Positions 19,258 through 28,600 of a stretch of DNA of 64,000 bases are shown one piece after another. Source of the DNA: Paraburkholderia haematera (lineage in GTDB: Bacteria; Pseudomonadota; Gammaproteobacteria; Burkholderiales; Burkholderiaceae); the NCBI RefSeq assembly GCF_905220975.1, contig NZ_CAJNBK010000004.1:124001-188000 (forward strand). The letters are read 5' to 3'. The notes under the pieces were generated by a model. It was given only the letters and a program-made list of their open reading frames with translations. It ran no database searches and was not told the origin of the DNA. The number at the start of each line of letters is the position of its first letter. The stretch's first letter is position 1. A program made the translations under genes and the position numbers.

Positions 19258-19312
19258 GGGGCTATAAAGACGGAGCTATAGAAACGGAGCTATAGAAACG
19301 GAGCTATAAAGC
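19258..19312 (+). repeat. 14-bp tandem repeat after hrcC
   Basis: There are about four units of GGAGCTATAGAAAC: 19258-19271 (imperfect), 19272-19285 and 19286-19299 (identical), and 19300-19312 (imperfect). The array starts just after the hrcC stop codon and ends before the terminator hairpin. Confidence 0.93.
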
Positions 19313-19327
19313 GGAGGGCTTTGAAGC

Positions 19328-19375
19328 GCGGGGCAAGGGCGGCAGATGCCACCTCTTGTCCCGCGTGCTTTTTTT
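19328..19375 (+). terminator. Rho-independent terminator of hrcC
   Basis: GCGGGGCAAG (19328-19337) pairs with CTTGTCCCGC (19355-19364), with one G-T pair, and is followed after four bases by a run of seven T (19369-19375). It lies between the convergent hrcC and hrpG-like genes. Confidence 0.82.
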
Positions 19376-19414
19376 AGCAGCCGTTGATCGACTGCATGCT
19401 TCCTTCTCGGTGGC

Positions 19415-20542
19415 TTAGCGGCGACGCGAGTTGCCGCCCAGCAATGCAGCGGGAATCGAAAACGACATCAACGCGGACGACGCGGCGGCGCCCGACGCTT
19501 CGGCCCCCGAGCTTTCCACCGCACACGCCGCGAAGCCCGCAACCGGCGGGTGCACGATGTGCGCTACGCCGCTGTGCCACATGGCTGCATACTGACCCCA
19601 CGGTTGTGCGCTGCGCGCGGCTTCACTGTCCTTTGCATGCACGTCGAGCGTGCGGGCAGGACGCGCGGTTTGGCCGACGCGATCACGGGTCGCATCGCCG
19701 CGGGCGATCCCGGCCGCTTCTGTGATTGCCGTAATCGCATCCACCGCTTCGGTGATCGCCGCAATCTCATCGACCGTTTTCGCAGCCGGCGCCAGGCCAG
19801 GCAAGATTGCCTCGGCCTCCGCCTTGCCGTCGCACAACTCGACGCGATATCCGTGTGCATACATCGTGCGTAGCTGCACGCCTGACGCGCCATTCAGGCC
19901 CAGCTTCTTACGCAGCTTGTAGATGTGCTGTTCGAGCGTGCGGCCTACGATATCTTCCGTGCTGCTCCAGATCGCCCCCGCAATCTGCCGGCGGCTCACG
20001 TACTCGCCGGCGCGTGAGAACAGGAGCCACGCAATCGCGAATTCACGTACCGTCAAGCGGATTTCGCGTTCGTCGACCAGCACGGTGCTGGTACGCCGGT
20101 CGAGGCGATAGGGACCGAGTCCGGCCCGATCTTCGGATTGCACCGGTTGCGGTGACTGGAACCGGCGTAACGCCTGGTAGGTTCGTACCTCGAGTTCTCC
20201 CTGGTCGATCGGCGAGAGCACCACATCGTCGGCACCGACTTCAAAGGCGCGTTCGATGCTGTCACGATCGGCAAAGGTCCCGATCACGATCAACGGTGCG
20301 CGGCGGTCGCCATAGCAGGCACGCCGCGCGAACACCGCGCGCGTCGCATCGATTCCCGTTGCCGCGTCGACCAGAATGGCGTGATAGTCCTCCCGATAGA
20401 TCGCACGAGAGAGCGCGACGTCATCGAGGAAGCGGCAGCATTCGATCGTATCGTCGCGAAAGCATTGGCAAATCAGATTGAACAGACTGCTGCTGGTGGT
20501 CATCACGGCGAATTTCAACATGCCCTCCCGGGACGGATGCAT
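19415..20542 (-). CDS. hrpG: HrpG-like OmpR-family regulator with long C-terminal extension
   Basis: A receiver-like domain (about residues 8-125) is followed by a winged-helix DNA-binding domain (about 135-235: LTVREFAIAWLLFSRAGEYV, RTLEQHIYKLRKKLGLNGAS). The probable phosphoacceptor Asp is in HAILVDAATG. The acidic pocket near the N-terminus is replaced by TTSSS, and the usual Lys is Ser (VLSPID). HrpG proteins sit above HrpB/HrpX in Ralstonia and Xanthomonas and are encoded in or near the hrp cluster, as here. Past the winged helix there is an Ala-rich extension of about 130 residues not usual for the family. Starts at 20557, 20542 and 20521 are possible; I used 20542, with GGGAAG about 9 bases upstream. 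Confidence 0.75.
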   Translation of the reverse strand: MHPSREGMLKFAVMTTSSSLFNLICQCFRDDTIECCRFLDDVALSRAIYREDYHAILVDAATGIDATRAVFARRACYGDRRAPLIVIGTFADRDSIERAFEVGADDVVLSPIDQGELEVRTYQALRRFQSPQPVQSEDRAGLGPYRLDRRTSTVLVDEREIRLTVREFAIAWLLFSRAGEYVSRRQIAGAIWSSTEDIVGRTLEQHIYKLRKKLGLNGASGVQLRTMYAHGYRVELCDGKAEAEAILPGLAPAAKTVDEIAAITEAVDAITAITEAAGIARGDATRDRVGQTARPARTLDVHAKDSEAARSAQPWGQYAAMWHSGVAHIVHPPVAGFAACAVESSGAEASGAAASSALMSFSIPAALLGGNSRRR

Positions 20543-20557
20543 AAGGTTGCTTCCCAA

Positions 20558-21016
20558 ACCGCATTGCTTGTCCCGAAAATTACGGCCCTTAAAATATCAG
20601 GGCTGTAACGAATTGTTTCACCCCAAGATGCATTGAAATAGCATGAAAGATTGGTAATTTGTTTCGCGTCGTTTCGATCGGGTGAATAAGCGTAAGGATG
20701 GCGGAGATTAGCCGGGAGATACGTGGCTATTCGCAATTACGGTATCAATTACCTCGACCTTCATGAAGGTGGGTAAAAGAGACCCGCATCGCCGTGAATC
20801 GCACGCGAAGCAAGGTTCGCAGTACCTTTCAGCATTGCAAGCCGTATTTACTTTTGTTGAGCATTTGCTAAGCGTATTTTAAGCAAAGCGGCTTCGCATT
20901 TTCATGAGCTTTGTTGAATCTGTGGGATAGCCGGTTAATTACACTCGCATGGGACGGCCGTGCGGCGGCGCCACGCGGTGCTTTTTTCCTGTATTGATTC
21001 CATCGCGAGTGCGCTC
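20558..21016. other. Divergent intergenic region, hrpG-like gene / Rieske operon
   Basis: About 460 bases with no gene, more AT-rich than the surroundings. It should contain the promoters of both divergent units. TTCG occurs several times (20663, 20673, 20730, 20816, 20893), but no two copies have the 16-base spacing of an hrpII box. I see no convincing promoter or operator to name. Confidence 0.6.
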
Positions 21017-22114
21017 ATGTCCTTTCTGTTAAACGCGTGGTATGTCGCCGCTTTCGCACACGAGGTTCGCGCCGAGGCTCCGTTGTCGCGCACGCTGCTC
21101 GGCCGGCCCGTGGTGCTGTATCGCGATGCCGAACAGCGCGCGATCTCACTCGACGATCGTTGTGCGCATCGTTTCGCACCGCTGTCGCAAGGCCGTATCG
21201 TCGACGGCGTGCTCGAATGTCCGTATCACGGCCTGCGCTTCAACGCGAGCGGGCAGTGCGTGCACAATCCGCATGGCGACGGGCGGGTGCCGGCGGGCGC
21301 GAAGGTGCGTGCGTACCCGTCGCTCGAACGCTACGGCGCGATCTGGTTCTGGCCGGGCGACCCGGCACGCGCCGACGCGGGATTGCTGCCGTCGTTCCCG
21401 TTCGTCGATCCCGCCGCCAACGTCACGCACGACGGTTATCTGCATACGCGTGCGCACTATCAGCTAAGCGCCGACAATCTGCTCGATCTGAGCCACTTCC
21501 AGTTTCTTCATCCCGATACGCTGGGCAGCGAGGCGATTGCGCGCGGCGACGTGCAGTCGGGCAATCTCGACGACATCGTCTGGGTGCGCCGCAGCACTTA
21601 CGACGAAGCGCTGCAACCGTTCGTCGCGCAAGGGTTCGGGATTCCGCCCGGCACGCGGGTGGATCGCTGGATGGACGTGCGCTGGACGCCGCCCGGACTG
21701 CTTTCGATCGTGGTCGGCGTGACCGCTGCCGGGATGCCGCGCGAAGCGGGGCTGATCGCGCCGTCCGCGCATTGGCTCACGCCGGAAACCGCCAGCACGA
21801 CGCATTACTTCTTCGCGTTCGGTCTGCCGAAGGAAATGGGCGACGCGGCGCGCGGACTGGTGCGCTATGCCGTCGAAGGGCTGATGAAGCCGTTCGAGCT
21901 CGAGGATCTGCCGATGCTCGAAGCGCAGCAGAAGAATCTCGGCGACCGCGACTTCTGGGCGATGCAGCCGGCGCTGTTGCCGATCGACGCCGGTGCGATT
22001 CGCGCGCGGCGCGTGATGGAGCGGTTGATCGCAGCGGAGCGGGGCGAGGCGTGTGCGCCCGCTCGCACGATTGCGATTACGCCGGTGGCGGGCACCTCGC
22101 AAGCGGTGGCTTGA
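21017..22114 (+). CDS. Rieske [2Fe-2S] aromatic-ring oxygenase, VanA-like
   Basis: The start is ATG 21017 (MSFLLNAWYVAAFAHEVRAE), giving 365 residues. The Rieske cluster ligands are C49-x-H51 and C68-x2-H71 (ECPYHGL). The mononuclear iron site is visible as NLLDLSHFQFLHP (D-x2-H-x4-H). Related enzymes such as vanillate O-demethylase oxygenase O-demethylate or hydroxylate aromatic acids using a separate reductase; no reductase gene is nearby. It is the first gene of a tight three-gene operon with a MenD-like enzyme and a pyruvyl-transferase family protein (1- and 4-base overlaps). The substrate cannot be deduced; a modified aromatic or cyclohexadiene product is an inference from the partners. 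Confidence 0.85.
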   Translation: MSFLLNAWYVAAFAHEVRAEAPLSRTLLGRPVVLYRDAEQRAISLDDRCAHRFAPLSQGRIVDGVLECPYHGLRFNASGQCVHNPHGDGRVPAGAKVRAYPSLERYGAIWFWPGDPARADAGLLPSFPFVDPAANVTHDGYLHTRAHYQLSADNLLDLSHFQFLHPDTLGSEAIARGDVQSGNLDDIVWVRRSTYDEALQPFVAQGFGIPPGTRVDRWMDVRWTPPGLLSIVVGVTAAGMPREAGLIAPSAHWLTPETASTTHYFFAFGLPKEMGDAARGLVRYAVEGLMKPFELEDLPMLEAQQKNLGDRDFWAMQPALLPIDAGAIRARRVMERLIAAERGEACAPARTIAITPVAGTSQAVA

Positions 22115-24273
22115 TGGGTTTCGCTCTTGATGTGACAGCGAGTGGGGATCGATCGCGTGGCGAAGCCGCGGCGACGGATTGCGAATGGCTCGGCAAAGCG
22201 GGTGCTACGGGCAGCGGATCGTTGAGTGAATTGTTAGCTGAAGCCGGCGTGGCAAGCGGCGAGTCGCTTAACGCGGTGTGGGTGGAATTCATTGTGGAGA
22301 TGTTGAGTACGGCCGGTGTGCGCCATGCCGTGTTGTGTCCCGGCGGACGCGCGAGCGTCATGTGTCTCGCGCTCGACGCGCATCCGCGAATCGCCGTCGA
22401 GATGGTCTGCACGGATGAGCGTAGTGGCGCGTTCGTGGCGCTCGGGATCGCGAAGGCGAGCGGCGAACCGGTTGCGATCGTCACGACTTCCGGCTCGGCG
22501 GTGGCGAATGTATTGCCGGCGTTGACCGAAGCGGACGCGTCCGATGTACCGCTCGTCGTACTGACGTGCGACCGGCCGCGTGCATTGCGCGGCAGCGGAT
22601 TTGGACAGATGGCCGATCATCTCGGCGCGACCCGCGCGTTCGTGCGCGCGCAGGTGGATCTCGCCGATCCAGAAGATTCCCTGCAGGCGCTCACGCAAGC
22701 CCGTGACGCGCTCGCGGCTGGGCTTGCCGCTATCGTCGACGGCGTGGCCGACGTTGATGACAGCTTGTCACGTGTCGATGCACACCCATCGTCGAAGCGG
22801 CCGACGCGCGGTCCCGTGCATCTCAACGTCCCGCTGGCGGGTGTCTACGATGCGGTCGAAACGCAGCCGGTTTCGTTCGAGACGGTCCGTGCGGCGCGAG
22901 CAACGGTGGCACAGGGTGATGCTATTTACGCTGCGCGAACAGCGATGGCGCCACATGATGCCATCCATGCTGCACAGGCATCTGCGGCTTCGCATGTTCG
23001 CCCCGCGTCTCCCCACGTCGAGCTCACCGCATCTGAAGCGTCTCCCGCACATATCGTCGAACGCGTTATGGCCCGCGTGCTTGCGAGGCGCGGCAGCCGT
23101 CCGCTCAGTGACGGCCTCGACGGCTTGATCGTGGTCGGCCCCGAACCGGGCGTGCCACCCGAGGCAATTTTCGCATTGGCCGCAGCGAGCGGCTTTCCCG
23201 TCCTCGCCGATGCGGGCAGCGGGCTGCGATCGGGGCCGTCCGCGCTGGCGCCGGAATCGGCCGCGCGCGGTGCGCAGGGCGCCTTGATCGTCAATGCCTT
23301 CGATGTACTCGGCGGCGCTGCGCGAATGGAATCGGCGCGCGCGGAACTGATTGTGCGCTTCGGCTTCGCACCGGTCATGCCGGTGTTGCACGCGTACCTT
23401 GAAACGCATGCCGACGTGCCCACGATCAAAATCGCGCCTTGCCGTGTGAGGCACGACTATCTGCACCCGGCGCTGGATCCGCGTGACGTGCTGGTCGCGC
23501 CTTCTCACGCGACGCTGCATGGGATCGCCACGGCGCTGGGCGAAGCCGTGCATGGACAAACGCGTACGCATGCCCACGCCAGTCTCAACGCATCGACCCA
23601 ACCGGCTGCGCCCGTCGCCTTTGCCTGGCGCGACCGCTGGGCGAGCGTCGCCAGTTACGGCGCGCGCGAGCGGCGCGCTTGCGTCGCAGCGCTCGCCTGG
23701 GGCGAAGTGTCTGCCGTTCATCGCGTGCTGGCGGCGCCGGGCTTCGGCTTCGTCCATCTCGGCAATTCCATGTCGATGCGTCACGCCGATATCGGCTACG
23801 ACGTGCGCGCCGCGCGCCAGGACATCTATGTAAATCGCGGCGTGAGCGGGATCGACGGCACGATGGCGACGTTCCTCGGCGAAGCGCTCGCGCGCCGCGA
23901 AGCAGGTCTGTTGCTGCTCGGCGATCAGGCGTTGATCCACGATCTTTCCTCGCTGGCGAGCGCGCAACGCGTGAGCACGCCGGCCTGCATCTGCGTGGTC
24001 GACAACGGTGGCGGCGCGATCTTCGATTTTTTGCCGATCGCGCACGCGCCAGCCTATCGGCGCACGATCCGCAATCCCTACCAGCTCGATATCGGCTCAC
24101 TGGCCCAGGCGTTCGGGCTGGCGCATTGCCGTGTCGAGGCGCGCGATGCGTTGGACCAGGCGCTCGCCGAGGCACGCGCTCACGCCGGCGTGACGATTGT
24201 CGAAGTGGCGGTCGAGCCGTATTCGGGCGCGCTGCAAATGCAACAACTTGCGCAAGCGCTGGGAGCGGCATGA
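22114..24273 (+). CDS. MenD-like ThDP-dependent enzyme
   Basis: The 719-residue protein resembles MenD (SEPHCHC synthase), which joins 2-oxoglutarate, after decarboxylation on ThDP, to isochorismate. Visible MenD features are CPGGRASVMCLALDAHP and TDERSGAFVALGIAKASGEP with the catalytic Glu (about residues 72-115), the MenD signature NRGVSGIDGTMATFLGEAL, and the ThDP/Mg site GDQALIHDLSSLASA...NGGGAIFDFLP. It is longer than MenD (about 560 residues): there is an N-terminal extension of about 50 residues and an Ala/His-rich insert near 255-310. No other men genes are present, and related bacteria use ubiquinone, so a role in special metabolism is more likely than menaquinone synthesis. That role is inference. 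Confidence 0.82.
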   Translation: MGFALDVTASGDRSRGEAAATDCEWLGKAGATGSGSLSELLAEAGVASGESLNAVWVEFIVEMLSTAGVRHAVLCPGGRASVMCLALDAHPRIAVEMVCTDERSGAFVALGIAKASGEPVAIVTTSGSAVANVLPALTEADASDVPLVVLTCDRPRALRGSGFGQMADHLGATRAFVRAQVDLADPEDSLQALTQARDALAAGLAAIVDGVADVDDSLSRVDAHPSSKRPTRGPVHLNVPLAGVYDAVETQPVSFETVRAARATVAQGDAIYAARTAMAPHDAIHAAQASAASHVRPASPHVELTASEASPAHIVERVMARVLARRGSRPLSDGLDGLIVVGPEPGVPPEAIFALAAASGFPVLADAGSGLRSGPSALAPESAARGAQGALIVNAFDVLGGAARMESARAELIVRFGFAPVMPVLHAYLETHADVPTIKIAPCRVRHDYLHPALDPRDVLVAPSHATLHGIATALGEAVHGQTRTHAHASLNASTQPAAPVAFAWRDRWASVASYGARERRACVAALAWGEVSAVHRVLAAPGFGFVHLGNSMSMRHADIGYDVRAARQDIYVNRGVSGIDGTMATFLGEALARREAGLLLLGDQALIHDLSSLASAQRVSTPACICVVDNGGGAIFDFLPIAHAPAYRRTIRNPYQLDIGSLAQAFGLAHCRVEARDALDQALAEARAHAGVTIVEVAVEPYSGALQMQQLAQALGAA

Positions 24274-25658
24274 TGGATTGGGATATCGTCGAGAGTCCGC
24301 TGCAGCGCTCGCTCGCGGCGTTGAATCGATATGCCGGCGCACCCGCGCCGGACGAGGTCTTTCTCGACGACATGCAGCAACGCATCAACGCGGCGCGGCG
24401 CGCGCCCGGCCGCAGCGATCCCGGCGCCCATCATGACGCCATTCATGACGCTAATCGCGCCGCGCCGCGCGTGCTGCTGCTCGGCTACAGCGGGGCGGGC
24501 AACACCGGCGCCGATCTGCGCACGATCGAGACGATTGCCCAGTTGCGCCGTCTGCTCGCACCGTGCGAGCCCCGCATCACGCTGTTCGCGCTTGGCGACT
24601 GTTTCGATCATCCGCTGCTGGCAGGCACGCCGCGGCTCACGCCTTCGCTGCCTTACCTGCCCGACGCGCTCGACGCCGCCGTGCGCGATGCCGATCTCGT
24701 GCTGAACGTCGAAGGCTCGACGTACACGTCAAAGTTTTCCGATTCGCTGGCAGGCGTGCTGATCGGCGGAATTGCGCTCGCGCACGCGCATCGGCGGCCG
24801 GCGATTGCGTATGGCGTCGATAGCGGCACGATGAGCGTGGCGCTGACCCGCTTTGTCGAACGCAATGCGGAGGCCGGCGAGATCTTTTGCCGCAACGACG
24901 CGGCGCGTGCGCAACTCGCGTCGCTCGGCGTCGTCGCGCAAGGGGGCGCCGATACCGCGTGGACATATCGGGCGCCGGCCGATGCACGCAACGAGGCGTC
25001 CGCTCCGCGACGTGTCGCGCTATGTCCGAACAATCCGTTCTGGTGGCCGGTGCATGCCGACGCGGCTCGGGCGCGCGAACTCGACGCACGCGGCGAGTCA
25101 TCGCCGCTGCGCTATGGGCCTTTGCATTTTCACAGTTGGGACGCGGCGCGCGCCGAGGCCTATCACGCCTATCTCGATCGCTTCGCGCAGATCGCTGTGG
25201 GCCTGAAGGCGCAGGGTTACACGCCGACGCTGGTGGGGATGGAGCAACTCGACCGCAGCGCGTGTGCCGATCTCGCGGCCCGCGTGCCATTCCCAATCGA
25301 TATTATCGTGCGCGGCCCGCACACGCTTGACGAAGTAGCCGCCACCGTTGCGCATGCCGCGTGTGTGGTGACGACCCGCTATCACGCGGCCGTACTCGCG
25401 ATCTCGCATGGCGTACCGGTGTTCGGGCTGTCGATGGACGCGCGCATCGAGCGTCTCTTGAGCGAAGCGGGTTGCGCGTCATGGAGCGCGGCCTGCGATG
25501 ACAGCGACGGCGCGCAGGCCGCGCTCGCGGCCATCGCGTCGCTGCAGGACGAGGGTGTGCGCGGCGAGTTGGTTAGCGCCTATGGCGACTACGCGCGCTT
25601 GCAACGGGCCCGATTCGACGCGATGGGCGAGCGGGTGCGCGCCGTGCTCGAAGGCTAG
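24270..25658 (+). CDS. Polysaccharide pyruvyl-transferase family protein
   Basis: The 462-residue protein starts at ATG 24270 in an ATGA overlap with the MenD-like gene. The start MMDWDIVESPLQRSLAALNR leads into a PF04230-type domain. LLLGYSGAGNTGADLRTIET (about residue 67-86) is its GNxGD-like N-terminal loop, and VVTTRYHAAVLAISHGVPVF near residue 370 is the conserved TxRYHA motif. Members add pyruvate from phosphoenolpyruvate to sugars of surface polysaccharides, but some act on small-molecule or peptidoglycan-linked substrates. Its placement behind a Rieske oxygenase and a MenD-like enzyme suggests a small-molecule role. It ends 11 bases before the convergent effector candidate. Confidence 0.8.
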   Translation: MMDWDIVESPLQRSLAALNRYAGAPAPDEVFLDDMQQRINAARRAPGRSDPGAHHDAIHDANRAAPRVLLLGYSGAGNTGADLRTIETIAQLRRLLAPCEPRITLFALGDCFDHPLLAGTPRLTPSLPYLPDALDAAVRDADLVLNVEGSTYTSKFSDSLAGVLIGGIALAHAHRRPAIAYGVDSGTMSVALTRFVERNAEAGEIFCRNDAARAQLASLGVVAQGGADTAWTYRAPADARNEASAPRRVALCPNNPFWWPVHADAARARELDARGESSPLRYGPLHFHSWDAARAEAYHAYLDRFAQIAVGLKAQGYTPTLVGMEQLDRSACADLAARVPFPIDIIVRGPHTLDEVAATVAHAACVVTTRYHAAVLAISHGVPVFGLSMDARIERLLSEAGCASWSAACDDSDGAQAALAAIASLQDEGVRGELVSAYGDYARLQRARFDAMGERVRAVLEG

Positions 25659-25669
25659 GCGCGCTCAAC

Positions 25670-28600
25670 TCAAACCCGCGTCTCCAGCAAACTGAGTTCC
25701 CGCTGCGCACTGACCTGCTTGACCGCTTGCGCCGTGCCGACATACGAGAGCCCCGACGTGCGCGACGCCGAATTCGACTCGTAACTGTACAGCGCATGAT
25801 TCGTCCAGCTTGTCGGTGCCTCGAGCAGGCTTGCGATCTTGCCGCGAATCCGCAGCATTTCCTGCTGCTCGTGCTGGGTCGGCGTGCGTCCGCCCTGCTC
25901 GAACATCCGCAGCGTGCCGCGATACGCGTTGATTTCGGCGGCGGCTTGCGGCACGATGCGCTGCCGCTCGCCATAGTACTGATTGCCGCGCGTCGCGTTG
26001 AGCTTGACCTTGCTCTGATACGTGTCCAATGCCGCCTGGTCGTTATTCATCGAATGCGCCCATGAAGCATTGCGGCTGTCGATGTATTGCAGGTAATTGC
26101 CGACGGAGGTGAACTCGGTGTCGCGATAGGTGCGCTCGGGCACGATGTCGCCGTTCTCTTCGTAGAGCCGCAGCGTCGAGCCGGTGCCGGTCTGCATCAA
26201 GGTCGTGCCGAAGCCGACCATGGGCGCGCTCGAAAACGACAGCGAGTTGAACGGACCGAAGTTGCCGGTCGGCACGGGCGGCGCGCTCGCCACCAGCGTG
26301 GCGCTGCCGTTGAGCGCCGCGCGATGGCTGCTGCTCGATTTGTCGACATTGCGCGCGCCGCTCTGATCGGTCGCGTGGGCCTGACTCTTGCTGAGGACGC
26401 CTTCGGCTGTCACAAGCGGCCCGAACTTGACGTTGGCCGGGGTCACATAACGCGCACCGCCCGTCACCGCTAATGCGCCGTAGTTCGAACTGCTCTTGTT
26501 GTCGACCCAGCCGATCGACACGTCCGGATCGGCAAAGAACCTGTCTGCCATGCCGTTCCACATTTCGTCCTTCGTGCTTGGCATTTGTCCGCCCGTACCG
26601 GAGCTGCCGAGCGTACGTACCACGTCGGTCATCTTGCCGCGCCACGCCTCGGGGTCGGTGCTGCCGGTCTGGGTGAACGGCGTGCGGATCACCACGCCGC
26701 GCGGATTGCTGGTGTCGCGCCCGCCAATCAGAGACCCGTAGCCGCTCGCCATCGCCTTGCCGCCCGCGAGCGACCAGCCGATGAAGCCGCCCACACCGAT
26801 GTGCGCGGACTTGCGGTTGTCGGTGCCGATGAACATTTCGCCGTGATGCGAGGTGGAGCCGACTTCGAGCACCGCATGGCGGCCTTTCAGATAGCGCACG
26901 TCCGGCGCCACTGACGCGCTTGGCGCGCCGACGAGGCCGAGCGCGGTCGCGATGTTCTCGGAGATGTTCGCGTCGAGCCCATAGACGCCGCCGCTCGACA
27001 TCTGCACGCTCCATGTTTTCGGCACGTTTTCGACCAGATGGCACAGCGAATCGATGTTGCCTTGCGGCGTGGCCGGCGTCGCCACCGGATCCTGGCGGAT
27101 CGCCTGCATGCGGTCGAGATTTTCGCGGAGCGTGCGGCCAGTCGAGCCGATCGGCGTGTCCATCGTCGCGCGCGCGTCGGTTGCCCAGTTACCCAGCGTC
27201 TCGGCGTTCATCTTGGGTAGATCGCGGAACGCCGGGCTGTTGCGCACCGCATCCTTGTCGATGTGCAGCGCGGTCGCCACGTCGCCGGCAATCTGCTTGC
27301 GTTGCAGGCGACCGAATTTCGTATCGTCGCGCAGCCAGCCCTTGGTGCCAATGCCCGCCTTCCACTGGCGCAGCGCGGCGGCGCGCACGGCGGCGGTCAT
27401 CGTCGCGTTGTCCGGCGCTTCGCCGACCCGCCGGTGCGGCGCGCTCACCACCTGCGTATTCAGCGTGTCGACCACCGCGTCGATGGATTGCAGCGTGCTG
27501 AAGTCCTTGTTCGGATGATCCATCAGACCGCCGGCAGTGCCCATGCCGAGCGCCGAGATGGGGTCCTTGTCGTGGCCGAAGCTTTGCTTGACGCCGCTGC
27601 GAAAACGCTGCGCTGTTTTGTTCATCCACGAACCAGTGCGCGCCGACGTCGCGTTGCGCTGCGCGTGCTTGACCAGCGAGTACATGCGGTTCTGGACCTG
27701 ACCGACATCGGCTTCGGCAATGCCGTTGCGATGCGCCAGGTACGCCGAACGAAAACGCGTTTCGGGCTGTGCGTGCGGATTGCCGAGCAACGCGTTGCCG
27801 CACAGCATCGCCTTCGCGGTCTGCGCATGCGGCGCCAGCGCCAGGCTGATTGCGGACTGCTGCTGGCTTTGCGCGACCTGCGTGTTGGCGTCGCGTTCGG
27901 CGGCTGGCAGCATGGCGTTGGCCGCTTCGCCGAGTTCGCGCAACGAGCCGGGTTTTTCCATGCCGGTAGGCCATGCCGACAACAGCGTGCCGGCGGCGCG
28001 CCACGTTTGCCAGTCGGCTTCCTCGTGGACCTTGCGGTCGCGGTCGGTGGGCGCCTGAATATTGCCGCCCATCGCCGGCGCTGTCTCGACGTCGCGCAGC
28101 GCGCCGAACGCGGCTCGCGAGCGCGCCATCGCGCAGCGTGTCGCGAACGCATCGCGCGTCTGCTGCGCATTGGGTTGCTGGATTCTGCCTTGCAGCACGC
28201 CGAGCACGTCGCTCGCGCGTTGCACGTTGCCGCCCGTTGCTTCGGCAAGCGCGTGACCGAGAAAGCGCGCCTTCGCGAGCGGCGGGTTGCCGCGCTGATT
28301 TTGCGGAATCGCTTCTCGAATGTCGTTCAGCAGCGCGTCACGATCGGTTGCGAACTGGGTGCCCGTTTCGGCCGGAAAGCTCGCGCGGAGATGCTCGTCG
28401 GCATCGGCCACGTTGCGCAACTCGGCGTGCGCTTGCGGCTCGGCGCGCTCGTTCTCGCCGACCGACGTCTTCACGTTGGCCCTGTGCTGCGATTTCACGC
28501 CAAGCGGCGTGCTTGCGTTGGCCTTCGGCGTGCGAGTCTGCCCGGGGCCAAGCGCGATTTCTGGCGCGGGCCGTGACGCGCGCACGGTGGTCCGCGCGTG

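Noticed and set aside
20663..20896. TTCG copies in front of the Rieske operon as an hrpII box
   Set aside because: No two copies are separated by 16 bases, so HrpB control of this operon is not supported by the sequence.
21037..24273. A 1078-residue open frame spanning the Rieske and MenD-like genes
   Set aside because: It is Arg/Ala-rich, offset from both genes, and has no family features; a GC-rich shadow frame.
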